Assembly: GCF_023101185.1 (NCBI RefSeq)
Contig: NZ_CP078077.1
Span: forward strand, 2,261,630 to 2,325,629
DNA: 64,000 bases
Reading direction: 5' to 3'
DNA from: Microbacterium galbinum
GTDB taxonomy: Bacteria > Actinomycetota > Actinomycetes > Actinomycetales > Microbacteriaceae
Shown: piece after piece, positions 49,812-57,796 of the stretch
Position numbering within the stretch: position 1 is the stretch's first letter
How the letters are laid out: each line of letters opens with the position of its first letter
Notes under the pieces: model-generated
Told to the model about the DNA's origin: nothing
Databases searched by the model: none
What the model saw: only the letters and a program-made list of their open reading frames with translations
Program-made: the position numbers and the translations under genes

Positions 49812-49851
49812 GACGCTGACGGCATCCCGCTCGACGGATGCCGTCAGCGTC
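49812..49851. terminator. Terminator after folD, overlapping the convergent gene
   Basis: GACGCTGACGGCATCC (49812-49827) pairs perfectly with GGATGCCGTCAGCGTC (49836-49851), 16 bp with an 8-nt loop. Its right arm contains the stop codon (49844-49846) of the convergent membrane-protein gene. Confidence 0.85.
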
Positions 49852-50281
49852 GGCGCACGCGCGCCTGCACGCTGTCGTAGACCTCGGAGGCCTTCGCCTG
49901 CAGCTTGTCGTCGACCTGGTCGTAGATCATCCACCCGACCAGCAGCAGGAGCGGCGGGATCACGTAGCCCCAGAATCCGCGGGCGTCGACGCCGCTCAGC
50001 CACACCGTGAGCGCCCAGACGATCAGTTCGACCAGGTACACGAGCACGTACTGGACGACCTTCTCGCCCGCCTTCGTACGGTCGGCGGCCGACTTCGCGG
50101 CGGATCGGCGGAAGGCGGCAGCCAGCGTCGGCTTCACGAACAGCGCGGCGAGGGTGAGGATGATCGCCGCCCAGAACGCGTGCCATCCCACCGAGACGCC
50201 CCGCAGCAGCAGGCCGATCAGCAGCAGAACCACCACGTTGAACACGTAGAGCGAGCCGAACCGCACGATTGCCTTCTTCAT
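49844..50281 (-). CDS. Hypothetical integral membrane protein
   Basis: A 145-residue protein with about four hydrophobic helices (LYVFNVVVLLLIGLLL; AFWAAIILTLAALF; YVLVYLVELIVWALTVWL; VIPPLLLLVGWMIYD) and a basic C-terminus. Function unknown; no family recognised. The ATG at 50281 has no SD and forms one edge of a small hairpin, TGGGAT-CAGA-ATCCCA (50281-50296). The longer frame upstream has no hydrophobic or family signal. It ends inside the folD terminator. Confidence 0.75.
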   Translation of the reverse strand: MKKAIVRFGSLYVFNVVVLLLIGLLLRGVSVGWHAFWAAIILTLAALFVKPTLAAAFRRSAAKSAADRTKAGEKVVQYVLVYLVELIVWALTVWLSGVDARGFWGYVIPPLLLLVGWMIYDQVDDKLQAKASEVYDSVQARVRRR

Positions 50282-50316
50282 GGGATCAGAATCCCACAGC
50301 CCGCGCGGAGTGCGCA

Positions 50317-50335
50317 TCCCCGGAGCGACCGGGGA
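50317..50335 (-). terminator. Possible terminator of the DUF6882 gene
   Basis: TCCCCGG (50317-50323) and CCGGGGA (50329-50335), 7 bp with a 5-nt loop, 5 bp after the minus-strand stop at 50341. Confidence 0.45.
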
Positions 50336-50340
50336 CGATG

Positions 50341-51063
50341 TCAGCGCTGTCCGCCGAGCGAGCTCTGCACGTTCGAGATACGGGCGTGCTCGTCGAAGCT
50401 GAAGGTGGCGGAACCCGTCGCGTCGACGACGGTCGCACCCGAGAAGGCCTCGTCGGTCCAGGTGAGGGTCCAGCCGGCGAGCCGGGCGAGATCCCACACC
50501 GCGGTGCGGGCGTCGGGCAGGGAGAAGCTCGCGAGCATGCGCGGCATGACGATCATGGCGTCGGCCACGGTGAGCTGCGGTAGCGGCGCGTCGAGGAGGA
50601 AGACGGCGCGTGTGCCGCCGCCGACGGGAGCGGAGTAGTACGGGGAGCGGCCGGTGAGCTCCACGGCGACGCCGCCGACGGTGTGCGCGGCCGCGGCGAT
50701 CCAGTCCTCGTCGCCCGAGGCATCCGCGGGGAACGGCACCTCGGCCGAGGTGAGTTCGGCGATGCCGTGCTCCTCTCCGTAGGCGCGCAGCTGCGCGGCG
50801 ATGCCCTGCGGGTCGCCCTGCGGGTGCGCCCAGGCCCAGAGCATCGAGCGCGGCCCCGGGGCGATCGTGGCGATCAGGAGCGCACGCGTGACGAGCTGAC
50901 GCGAGGGGTCGGCGTTCGCGGTGAAGGTGAGGGTGCCCGCCGTCATGTCGGCGTCCCAGCGATGCTCGCCCAGCGCATCGGCGGCGGACGAGAGCTGATC
51001 CTGGCGGATCACGGAGTAGAGGGCGGCACGATCGGCGAGAGGCTGGAGCGCAGCGAAGGTCAT
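50341..51063 (-). CDS. DUF6882-like hypothetical protein
   Basis: A 240-residue soluble protein. The pattern of an N-terminal helix followed by GTLTF, then PRSMLWAWAHPQGDPQGIAAQ and a later helix before MIVMPRMLASF resembles the DUF6882 group of actinobacterial proteins, a call made from memory of such sequences. Function unknown. Start chosen at the ATG 51063 (MTFAALQPLADRAA); TAGGCT lies 19 nt upstream and there is no clear SD. The open frame continues to 51207 but that overlaps the next gene. Confidence 0.65.
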   Translation of the reverse strand: MTFAALQPLADRAALYSVIRQDQLSSAADALGEHRWDADMTAGTLTFTANADPSRQLVTRALLIATIAPGPRSMLWAWAHPQGDPQGIAAQLRAYGEEHGIAELTSAEVPFPADASGDEDWIAAAAHTVGGVAVELTGRSPYYSAPVGGGTRAVFLLDAPLPQLTVADAMIVMPRMLASFSLPDARTAVWDLARLAGWTLTWTDEAFSGATVVDATGSATFSFDEHARISNVQSSLGGQR

Positions 51064-51100
51064 GCGAACAGTTTCGTGGCTGAGCCTATGAATCCGCCAG

Positions 51101-51919
51101 TCAGTAGCTCTGTTTCTCACCCCGGTCCGGAGCATCCGAACCACCCGAGGCGATGAACCGCGCGGCGAGAGCCTCGGATGCCCGCGCGAGCAGCGCCACG
51201 TCGGCACCGACGGCCACGAAGTCGGCGCCGACGGCGAGGTAGGCCTCGGCAGCCACCGGATCGAAGGCGTTCACCCCGACCGGGGTTCCGGCCGCCTTCG
51301 CCGCGGCGAAGACGCGCTCGACGGCGGCGACGACATCCGGATGCGTCTGCTGACCCAGCAGGCCCATCGAGGCCGAGAGGTCTGACGGGCCGACGAACAC
51401 GGCATCCACCCCGTCGACGGCGGCGATCTCGCCCGCCGCCTCGACGCCCGCCGCGGTCTCGATCTGCACCGTGAGCGACGTGTGCTGCGCCGAATCGCGC
51501 AGGTAGCCGTCGACGCGGTTCCAGCGCGCACTGCGGGCGAGGGCGCTGCCGACACCCCGCACGCCCTCCGGCGGGTAGCGGGTGGCGGCGACCGCGGCCC
51601 GCGCCTCCTCGGCGGACGACACCATCGGCACGATCACGTTCTGCGCGCCGAGGTCGAGGATCTGCTTGAGGGCCACGACGTCGTTCGCGGGCGCGCGCAC
51701 GACCGGTGTCACCGGATACGCGGCGACCGCCTGCAGCTGCAGGAGAACCGAATCGAGGGTGTTGGTGGAGTGCTCCATGTCGATCAGCAGCCAGTCGAGG
51801 CCGGAGCCCGCGGTGACCTCGGCGAGCAGCGGGCTGCCCGAGCACACCCACATGCCCACGAGCGGGCGATCGGATGCCGCGAGCCGGTCGCGGAAGGGGG
51901 GATCTAGATGAAGCGGCAT
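51101..51919 (-). CDS. hpaI: HpcH/HpaI family aldolase (2,4-dihydroxyhept-2-ene-1,7-dioate aldolase)
   Basis: A 272-residue class II pyruvate aldolase. MWVCSGSPLLAEVTAGSGLD, LLIDMEHSTN, VQIETAAGVEAAGEI (metal Glu) and VFVGPSDLSASMG are family motifs. It splits the last intermediate of the homoprotocatechuate pathway into pyruvate and succinic semialdehyde. It overlaps hpaH by 16 nt and is the last gene of the operon. No succinic semialdehyde dehydrogenase gene follows here. Confidence 0.93.
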   Translation of the reverse strand: MPLHLDPPFRDRLAASDRPLVGMWVCSGSPLLAEVTAGSGLDWLLIDMEHSTNTLDSVLLQLQAVAAYPVTPVVRAPANDVVALKQILDLGAQNVIVPMVSSAEEARAAVAATRYPPEGVRGVGSALARSARWNRVDGYLRDSAQHTSLTVQIETAAGVEAAGEIAAVDGVDAVFVGPSDLSASMGLLGQQTHPDVVAAVERVFAAAKAAGTPVGVNAFDPVAAEAYLAVGADFVAVGADVALLARASEALAARFIASGGSDAPDRGEKQSY

Positions 51920-52689
51920 GCGATCGTTCCCATCGGTCCGTAGTCGCACAGCACCTCGTCGCCGCGCGACACCCACATCGGGCGTGTGAACGATCCTGCC
52001 AGGATGATCTCGCCGGCCTCCAGGCGCGCGCCGTGCTGGTGGAACTTGTTCGCGAGCCACGCGACGCCGGTGGCCGGGTGACCGAGCACGCCCGCGGCGA
52101 CGCCCGTCTCCTCGATCTCGCCGTTGCGCGACAGCACGCCGGGCACCCAGCGCAGATCGATCTCATCGGGACGCTTGCGCACCGAGCCGAGCACCATCGC
52201 CCCGTAGGCGGCGTTGTCGCTGATCGTGTCGACGATCGTGCGGCCCTCGAGCTCGATGTGCGAGTTGAGCACCTCGAGCGCGGGGACCGCGTAGTCGATC
52301 GCCGCGAGCGCGTCGTCGAGCGTGCAGTCGGGGCCCTCGAGCGGATGTTTGAGCACGAACGCGAGTTCGACCTCGATGCGCACGTTCGAGAAGTGGTCGA
52401 CGGGGATCTCGGCGCCGGACTCGTGCACCGTGTCGTCGAACATCACCCCGTAGTCGGGCTCGGTGATGCCCGTCGCCTGCTGCATGGCCTTCGACGTCAG
52501 TCCGATCTTGCGGCCCACGAGCGTGCGGCCCGCGGCGATCTGCGTGTCGCGCCACACCCCCTGGATCGCGTAGGAGTCCTCGATCGTCGCCTCGGGCCAA
52601 CGTGACGTGATCCGGGGGATCACCGTGTGCTCCCGGTCGGCCCGGGCCAATTCTGCGGCGATCTGCGCGATCACCTCTGCTGACAGCAT
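51904..52689 (-). CDS. hpaH: 2-oxo-hept-4-ene-1,7-dioate hydratase
   Basis: A 261-residue hydratase of the MhpD/HpaH family. KIGLTSKAMQQATGITEPDY, VRIEVELAFVL (metal ligands) and GLVG-type GVAWLANKF near the end match. It adds water to 2-oxohept-4-ene-1,7-dioate, giving the HpaI substrate. Two near ATGs exist; GGAG lies 6 nt before the one at 52689 and abuts the one at 52695, so 52689 is chosen. Nine bases separate it from hpaD. Confidence 0.93.
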   Translation of the reverse strand: MLSAEVIAQIAAELARADREHTVIPRITSRWPEATIEDSYAIQGVWRDTQIAAGRTLVGRKIGLTSKAMQQATGITEPDYGVMFDDTVHESGAEIPVDHFSNVRIEVELAFVLKHPLEGPDCTLDDALAAIDYAVPALEVLNSHIELEGRTIVDTISDNAAYGAMVLGSVRKRPDEIDLRWVPGVLSRNGEIEETGVAAGVLGHPATGVAWLANKFHQHGARLEAGEIILAGSFTRPMWVSRGDEVLCDYGPMGTIACRFI

Positions 52690-52698
52690 CCGCATCTC

Positions 52699-53865
52699 CT
52701 ACAGCTGGTGGCCGAGCTTGTACTCGCCCTGCTTGTACTCGGGCATCGATGCCTCGCCCTCGTCCGGCCGCGTGTACGAGAAGCCGTCGGCGCCGATCGT
52801 GACCGCCATCTCGCTGGAGTCGGTGCGGGCGACGACGGGCTGAGGGTTGCCGTCGAGGTCGAGCACGAGCGACGCCTCGGTGTACCAGGAGGGCACGACC
52901 GGGTTGCCCCACCAGTCCCGGCGCTGGTTGTCGTGCACGTCCCACGTGATGACGGGGTTGTCGGGGTCGCCCGTGTAGTAGTCCTGCGTGTAGATCTCGA
53001 CGCGGTGTCCGTCGGGGTCGCGCAGGTAGAGGTAGAACGCGTTCGAGACGCCGTGGCGGCCGGGGCCGCGCTCGATCGCGTCGGAGCGGCGGAGCGCGCC
53101 GAGCTTGTCGCAGATCGCGAGGATGTTGTGCTTCTCGTGCGTGGCGAACGCGACGTGGTGCATGCGGGGCCCGTCTCCGCCGGTCGCCGCGGTGTCGTGC
53201 ACGGTGGGCTTGCGGCGCATCCATGCGGCGTACACGGTGCCCTCGTCGTCCTGGATGTCCTCCGTGACGCGGAAACCGAGGTCCTGGTAATGGCGCACCG
53301 CGCGGGGCACGTCGGGGGTGACCTGATTGAAGTGGTCGAGGCGCACGAGCTCGCCCGGGGTGTGCAGGTCGTAGCGCCACGAGAGGCGCTCGACGTGGGT
53401 GGTCTCGAAGAAGAACTCGTAGGGGAAGCCGAGCGGGTCGACCACGCGCACCGAGTCGCCGATGCCCTGCACGAAGCCGTTCGGCTCGCGGCGCACGTCG
53501 CAGCCGAGCTCGGTGTAGAAGGCGACGGCGCGGTCGAGGTCTTCCGCGCTGCGCACCCGGTAGGAGAACGCGGCGACGGCGGCGATCGGACCCCGGCGCA
53601 GGACGAGATTGTGGTGGATGAACTCCTCGGTCGAGCGCAGGTAGATCGCATCGTCGTCCTCGGCGGTCACGTACAGCCCGAGCACGTCGACGTAGAACTG
53701 ACGTGAGGCGGCGAGGTCGGTGACCACGAGTTCCATGTAGGCGCAGCGCAGGATGTCGGGCGGCGTGCTGGTCGGCGTCGCGACCGGGTTGTCGGAGTGG
53801 ATCGGTGCCTCCTGCGACACGTAGTAGCCGGAGGAGGTGAGCGTCTTCTGCGTCTTGTCGGTCAT
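52699..53865 (-). CDS. hpaD: Homoprotocatechuate (3,4-dihydroxyphenylacetate) 2,3-dioxygenase
   Basis: A 388-residue type I extradiol dioxygenase made of four VOC modules. Metal ligands by pattern are His178 (RLDHFN), His237 (MHHVAFATHEKHN) and Glu290 (HRVEIYTQDYY); His223 and Tyr280 match the second-sphere residues. All sit 23 residues later than in the Brevibacterium fuscum enzyme, whose sequence this follows closely, including HDNQRRDWWGNPVVPSWYTE. It opens the catechol ring next to the hydroxyls with O2, using Fe(II) or Mn(II). The ATG has AAGGA 7 nt upstream. Confidence 0.96.
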   Translation of the reverse strand: MTDKTQKTLTSSGYYVSQEAPIHSDNPVATPTSTPPDILRCAYMELVVTDLAASRQFYVDVLGLYVTAEDDDAIYLRSTEEFIHHNLVLRRGPIAAVAAFSYRVRSAEDLDRAVAFYTELGCDVRREPNGFVQGIGDSVRVVDPLGFPYEFFFETTHVERLSWRYDLHTPGELVRLDHFNQVTPDVPRAVRHYQDLGFRVTEDIQDDEGTVYAAWMRRKPTVHDTAATGGDGPRMHHVAFATHEKHNILAICDKLGALRRSDAIERGPGRHGVSNAFYLYLRDPDGHRVEIYTQDYYTGDPDNPVITWDVHDNQRRDWWGNPVVPSWYTEASLVLDLDGNPQPVVARTDSSEMAVTIGADGFSYTRPDEGEASMPEYKQGEYKLGHQL

Positions 53866-53906
53866 GTCAGCGTCCTTGCTGTCGATTCCTGCGTGACAGG
53901 AGGGGG

Positions 53907-55403
53907 TCAGTTCTTGCCGAAGGTGGGGTTGTGGGCGCCGCCGAGCGTGATGTGCACGCTCTGCTGGTCGGTGTAGAAGTCGATCGAGCGGTAGCCGCCC
54001 TCGTGGCCGAGGCCCGAGGCCTTCACGCCGCCGAAGGGGGTGCGCAGGTCGCGCACGTTGTTGCTGTTCAGCCACACCATGCCCGCCTCGACCGACTGCG
54101 CGAAGTTGTGGGCGCGCTTCAGATCGTTCGTCCAGATGTAGGCGGCGAGGCCGTACTTCGTGTCGTTCGCGAGCGCGAGCGCCTCGTCGTCGGAGTCGAA
54201 CGGGGTGATCGCGACCACGGGGCCGAAGATCTCCTCCTGGAAGATGCGGGCGTCGGGGGCGACATCGGCGAAGACGGTCGGGGCGACGAAGTTGCCCTCG
54301 TCGAAGCCCTCGGGGCGCCCGCCGCCGGCGATGAGCCGGCCCTCGGTCTTGCCTACACGTACGTAGCTCATCACCTTGTCGTAGTGCTCGGGGTGGACGA
54401 GTGCGCCCACCTCCGTCGTCGGGTCGTGCGGGTATCCGACCTTCACGCGTTTCGCCTGCGCCGCATAGCGCTCGACGAACTCCTCGTAGATCGCGCGTTC
54501 GACGAGGATCCGCGAGCCGGCCGTGCAGCGCTCGCCGTTGAGCGAGAAGACGCCGAAGATCGTCGCGTCCACCGCGGCCTCGAGATCGGCATCCGCGAAG
54601 ACCACGGCGGGCGACTTGCCGCCGAGCTCCATCGACAGGCCCTTGAGGAAGGGGGCGGCGTTGCCGAAGATGATCTGCCCGGTGCGGCTCTCACCGGTGA
54701 ACGAGATGAGGGGCACGTCCGGATGCTTCACCAGCGCGTCACCCGCATCCTCACCGAGCCCGTTGACGAGATTGAAGACGCCCCGCGGCAGGCCCGCCTC
54801 CTCGAAGATCCCGGCCCACAGCGACGCCGACAGGGGCGTGAACTCGGCGGGCTTGAGCACCACCGTGTTGCCGGTCGCGAGGGCCGGGCCGAGCTTCCAC
54901 GACTCGAGCATGAACGGCGTGTTCCACGGGGTGATGAGCCCCGCGACGCCGATCGGCTTGCGGTTGACGTAGTTCATCTGGCGACCGGGCACCTTGAACG
55001 CGTCGTCGGACTGCGCGACGATCAGGTCGGCGAAGAAGCGGAAGTTCTCAGCGGCGCGGCGGGCCTGGCCCAGCGCCTGCGTGATCGGAAGGCCGGAGTC
55101 ATACGACTCCAGTTCGGCGAGGCGGGCATCCCGCGACTCGACGATGTCGGCGATGCGGTGCAGCACGCGGGAGCGCTCGCGGGGGAGCATCCGCGGCCAG
55201 GGGCCCTCGGTGAACGCGCGGCGGGCGGCGGCGACGGCCCGGTCGATGTCGGCCTTCTTGCCCGCGGATGCCGTCGTGTAGGTCGTGTTCGTCACGGGGT
55301 CGAGCACGTCGAAGGTGTCGCCGTCGACCGAGTCGACGAAGGCGCCGTCGATGTAGTGCTGGATGTGGTCGGGCAGGTCGGCGGGAATGCGCGGATCGGT
55401 CAT
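53907..55403 (-). CDS. hpaE: 5-carboxymethyl-2-hydroxymuconate semialdehyde dehydrogenase
   Basis: A 498-residue NAD-dependent aldehyde dehydrogenase. The catalytic Cys293 is in NGERCTAGSR and the general base Glu259 in MELGGKSP; ITPWNTPFML and FTGESRTG form the NAD site. It oxidises the ring-cleavage aldehyde made by HpaD, which stands 41 bp downstream. Start ATG overlaps the GntR stop (ATGA); the frame is open for 86 further codons, but those lie within the GntR gene. Confidence 0.95.
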   Translation of the reverse strand: MTDPRIPADLPDHIQHYIDGAFVDSVDGDTFDVLDPVTNTTYTTASAGKKADIDRAVAAARRAFTEGPWPRMLPRERSRVLHRIADIVESRDARLAELESYDSGLPITQALGQARRAAENFRFFADLIVAQSDDAFKVPGRQMNYVNRKPIGVAGLITPWNTPFMLESWKLGPALATGNTVVLKPAEFTPLSASLWAGIFEEAGLPRGVFNLVNGLGEDAGDALVKHPDVPLISFTGESRTGQIIFGNAAPFLKGLSMELGGKSPAVVFADADLEAAVDATIFGVFSLNGERCTAGSRILVERAIYEEFVERYAAQAKRVKVGYPHDPTTEVGALVHPEHYDKVMSYVRVGKTEGRLIAGGGRPEGFDEGNFVAPTVFADVAPDARIFQEEIFGPVVAITPFDSDDEALALANDTKYGLAAYIWTNDLKRAHNFAQSVEAGMVWLNSNNVRDLRTPFGGVKASGLGHEGGYRSIDFYTDQQSVHITLGGAHNPTFGKN

Positions 55404-56083
55404 GACTGGTCTCCGGTCGTCGGGGCGGTGCGGGTGTGCAGTGCGTCGAGGAACGCGTCCATCGTGCGCCAGCGGTGGTTGCGGGCGGCGAGTTCGATCT
55501 CGAGCGGATCGGCGCCCGCTCGGATGAGGTCGAGGATCTCGGTGTGCTCCTCGACGGAGTGCTGGGCGCGGCCCGGGATCGACGCGAAGGTCGAATCGCG
55601 GATGCCCGAGAGCCGTGACCACCCGCGGTGCACGAGCTCGAGCAGGTGCGGGTTGGGGCACGGCTCGAACAGCACCGAGTGGAACTGGCGGTTGAGCTCG
55701 GTGAAGGCGTGGGCGTCGAGGTGGTCGAGCATCCGGGCCATACGGTCGTTGATGCGGGCCGCCTCGTCGAGGGCGTCGTCATCGAGCAGCGGGGCGGAGA
55801 GCGCGGTCGCCGACCCCTCGACGATGCCCAGCGTCTGCATCGTGTGGGCGTACTCGCTCTCGTCGACGAGTGTGACCCGGGCGCCGACGTTGCGCTCGAA
55901 GGTGACGAGTCCCTCGGCCTCGAGACGGCGGATGGCCTCGCGCACGGGCACGACGCTCATCTTCAGGTCGTCGGCGATCGAGCCGAGCACCAGGCGGTAG
56001 CCGGGACTGAACATGTGCCCGGTGATGCGCGAGCGGATCCACTCGTACGCGACCTCGGACTTGCTGGCGGCGGTGGTCGTCAT
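55400..56083 (-). CDS. GntR family transcriptional regulator (FadR/FCD subgroup)
   Basis: A 227-residue regulator. Residues 10-75 are the GntR winged helix (SPGYRLVLGSIADDLKMSVV, PVREAIRRLEAEGLVTFERN). The rest is an all-helical FCD sensor domain, with His-containing NRQFHSVLFEPC and SVEEHTEILDLI, likely metal and acid ligand sites. It lies inside the hpa operon with 4-nt overlaps on both sides and very probably controls it, with an aromatic acid or pathway intermediate as effector. Confidence 0.93.
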   Translation of the reverse strand: MTTTAASKSEVAYEWIRSRITGHMFSPGYRLVLGSIADDLKMSVVPVREAIRRLEAEGLVTFERNVGARVTLVDESEYAHTMQTLGIVEGSATALSAPLLDDDALDEAARINDRMARMLDHLDAHAFTELNRQFHSVLFEPCPNPHLLELVHRGWSRLSGIRDSTFASIPGRAQHSVEEHTEILDLIRAGADPLEIELAARNHRWRTMDAFLDALHTRTAPTTGDQS

Positions 56084-57654
56084 GCGTTCGTGCCCGTCTT
56101 GGTCTGCGGGGCGGTCTCGTTCTGCGGGGCGGTCTCTGCCTCGTATCGGGCGCGCCATTCGGCGTTCAGGGGGAACAGGCCGTCGACCGGATGCCCCGCT
56201 TCGACCTGCGTCGCGATCCACGCATCCTCGTGCTCCTGGGCGATCGCGGCGTTCGCGATCTCCTCGGCGAGGGCGGGTGGGATCACGATCACGCCGTCGC
56301 CATCGCCCACGACGATGTCGCCGGGCTGCACGGTCGCCCCGCCGCAGGCGATCGTGACGTCGATCTCCCAGGGCACGTGCCGGCGACCGAGCACCGAGGG
56401 GTGCGCGCCCTGCGAGAAGACGGGGAGGCCGATCTCTGCGACCTGGTCGAAGTCGCGCACGCCGCCGTCGGTGACGACGCCGGCCGCGCCTCGGGTGCGG
56501 GCGCGCAGGGCGAGGATGTCGCCGAGCGTGCCGGTGGTTGCATCGCCGCGCGCCTCGATCACGATGACCTCGCCCTCCTCGACGGCGTCGAACGCGCGCT
56601 TCTGGGCGTTGTAGCCGCCGCCGTGGCTCGCGAAGAGGTCTTCACGGAAGGGAACGAAGCGCAGCGTCTTCGCGGTGCCCACGATCTTCGAGCCCGGGAT
56701 GTTCGCGGTGACGCCGTCGATGAAGCACGAGTGATGGCCGCGCTTGCGCAGCTGGGCCGAGAGCCCGGCGGTCGGGGCCTCGAGGAGCTTCGCGCGGAGG
56801 GCGGGGGAGAGCGTGGGCCCATCGTCTCGCTTCGCTCGCTCAGGAACCGGGTTCCTTCCCTCCTCGGTTCCTGAGCGAGGAGCATCGCGACGAGACGAAG
56901 GGACCGCCACGAGACCGGCGGCCTCGGCGGAGCCCCAGGCCTCGGTGCGCTGCAGGTCGTCGACCGCGGGGAGCGACCCGACCGTCTCGTCGAAGGCGAC
57001 GTGGCCCTGCGTGACGGTCGTGACGAGCCGGCCCGAGGTGGGCGAGCCCGAAGCGTTGGGAGCATCCACCTCGATCTCGACCACGTCGCCGGGGACGATG
57101 ACGGATGACCCGGCCGGAGTGCCGGTGAGGATCACGTCGCCGGGCTCGAGCGTGAAGTGCTGCGACAGGTCGGCGACGAGCTGCGCGAGCGGGAAGATCA
57201 GCCCGGCCGTCGTGTCGTCCTGGCGGAGTTCGCCGTTGACCCAGGCGCGCACGCGCAGCGCCGTCGGGTCGACCGTGCGGGCGTCGATGAGGTGCGGCCC
57301 GAGGGGTGTGTAGCCGTCGCCGCCCTTCGAGCGCACGTTCGATCCCTTGTCGTTCGCTCGAAGGTCGTAGAGGCCGAGGTCGTTCGACGCCGTGACCCAC
57401 GCGACGTGCGTCCAGGCATCCGCCAGAGCTACCCGCCGGGCGGGGGTGCCGATGACGAGCGCGATCTCTCCCTCGAACGCGAGCAACTCGGTGCCCGCGG
57501 GACGCTCGACCGTGCCGCCCGAGACCCCGACGGAACTGGACGGCTTGAAGAAGTACGAGGGGGCGGCGGGGCGACGCCCGCGCTGATCGGCCCGGGAGGC
57601 GTAGCTCAGATGGATCGCGATGATCTTGCCGGGGCGGGCGATGGTATCCGTCAC
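56080..57654 (-). CDS. Fusion of fumarylacetoacetate-hydrolase-fold protein (HpaG-like) and RraA-like protein
   Basis: A 524-residue frame with two folds. Residues 5-235 are an FAH domain: LLAFEGEIALVIG with metal Glu, GYTPLGPHL and LEPGDVILTGTPAGSSVIVPGD. Residues 290-490 are an RraA-like domain: SCFIDGVTANIPG, GGVRDFDQVAEIG and VGDGDGVIVIPPA, as in 4-hydroxy-4-methyl-2-oxoglutarate aldolase/oxaloacetate decarboxylase relatives. Residues 252-278 are encoded by a palindromic element. In the pathway the FAH part would act as decarboxylase and/or isomerase on the tricarboxylate after HpaE; E. coli HpaG is instead two fused FAH units. The RraA role is inferred (second decarboxylation or isomerisation). 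GTG at 57654 has GAGGAGG 6 nt upstream. Confidence 0.88.
   Translation of the reverse strand: MTDTIARPGKIIAIHLSYASRADQRGRRPAAPSYFFKPSSSVGVSGGTVERPAGTELLAFEGEIALVIGTPARRVALADAWTHVAWVTASNDLGLYDLRANDKGSNVRSKGGDGYTPLGPHLIDARTVDPTALRVRAWVNGELRQDDTTAGLIFPLAQLVADLSQHFTLEPGDVILTGTPAGSSVIVPGDVVEIEVDAPNASGSPTSGRLVTTVTQGHVAFDETVGSLPAVDDLQRTEAWGSAEAAGLVAVPSSRRDAPRSGTEEGRNPVPERAKRDDGPTLSPALRAKLLEAPTAGLSAQLRKRGHHSCFIDGVTANIPGSKIVGTAKTLRFVPFREDLFASHGGGYNAQKRAFDAVEEGEVIVIEARGDATTGTLGDILALRARTRGAAGVVTDGGVRDFDQVAEIGLPVFSQGAHPSVLGRRHVPWEIDVTIACGGATVQPGDIVVGDGDGVIVIPPALAEEIANAAIAQEHEDAWIATQVEAGHPVDGLFPLNAEWRARYEAETAPQNETAPQTKTGTNA
56823..56900. repeat. REP-like palindromic element inside the FAH-RraA gene
   Basis: CTCGCTCAGGAACCG (56835-56849) and CGGTTCCTGAGCGAG (56865-56879) are perfect 15-bp arms with a 15-bp spacer; outer arms GTCTCGCTTCG and GACGAGACGAAG are degenerate complements. 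The look is that of the short dispersed palindromes of Microbacteriaceae-type genomes. It is translated in frame as the interdomain linker. I saw no second copy in this window. Confidence 0.75.
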
Positions 57655-57684
57655 GGGGCGCCTCCTCGCGCATTTTCCGACACC

Positions 57685-57714
57685 TTGTGCGTCGTATCCG
57701 AAATCATATATCAT
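57685..57714 (+). promoter_or_regulatory. Promoter region between divergent hpa operon and MFS gene
   Basis: TTGTGC (57685-57690) and TATCAT (57709-57714), 18-nt spacer, give a rightward promoter for the transporter. The A/T-rich AAATCATATATCATC contains a direct ATCAT repeat and TATGAT on the minus strand as a candidate leftward -10. It is the natural place for the GntR operator. Confidence 0.5.
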
Positions 57715-57796
57715 CGCTTCCACCCCCGGCAAGCACCTCCGACCGAGACTCGGATGCACGCCGTGACAATGCAGTCACGAACAAAGGAGACACCGC

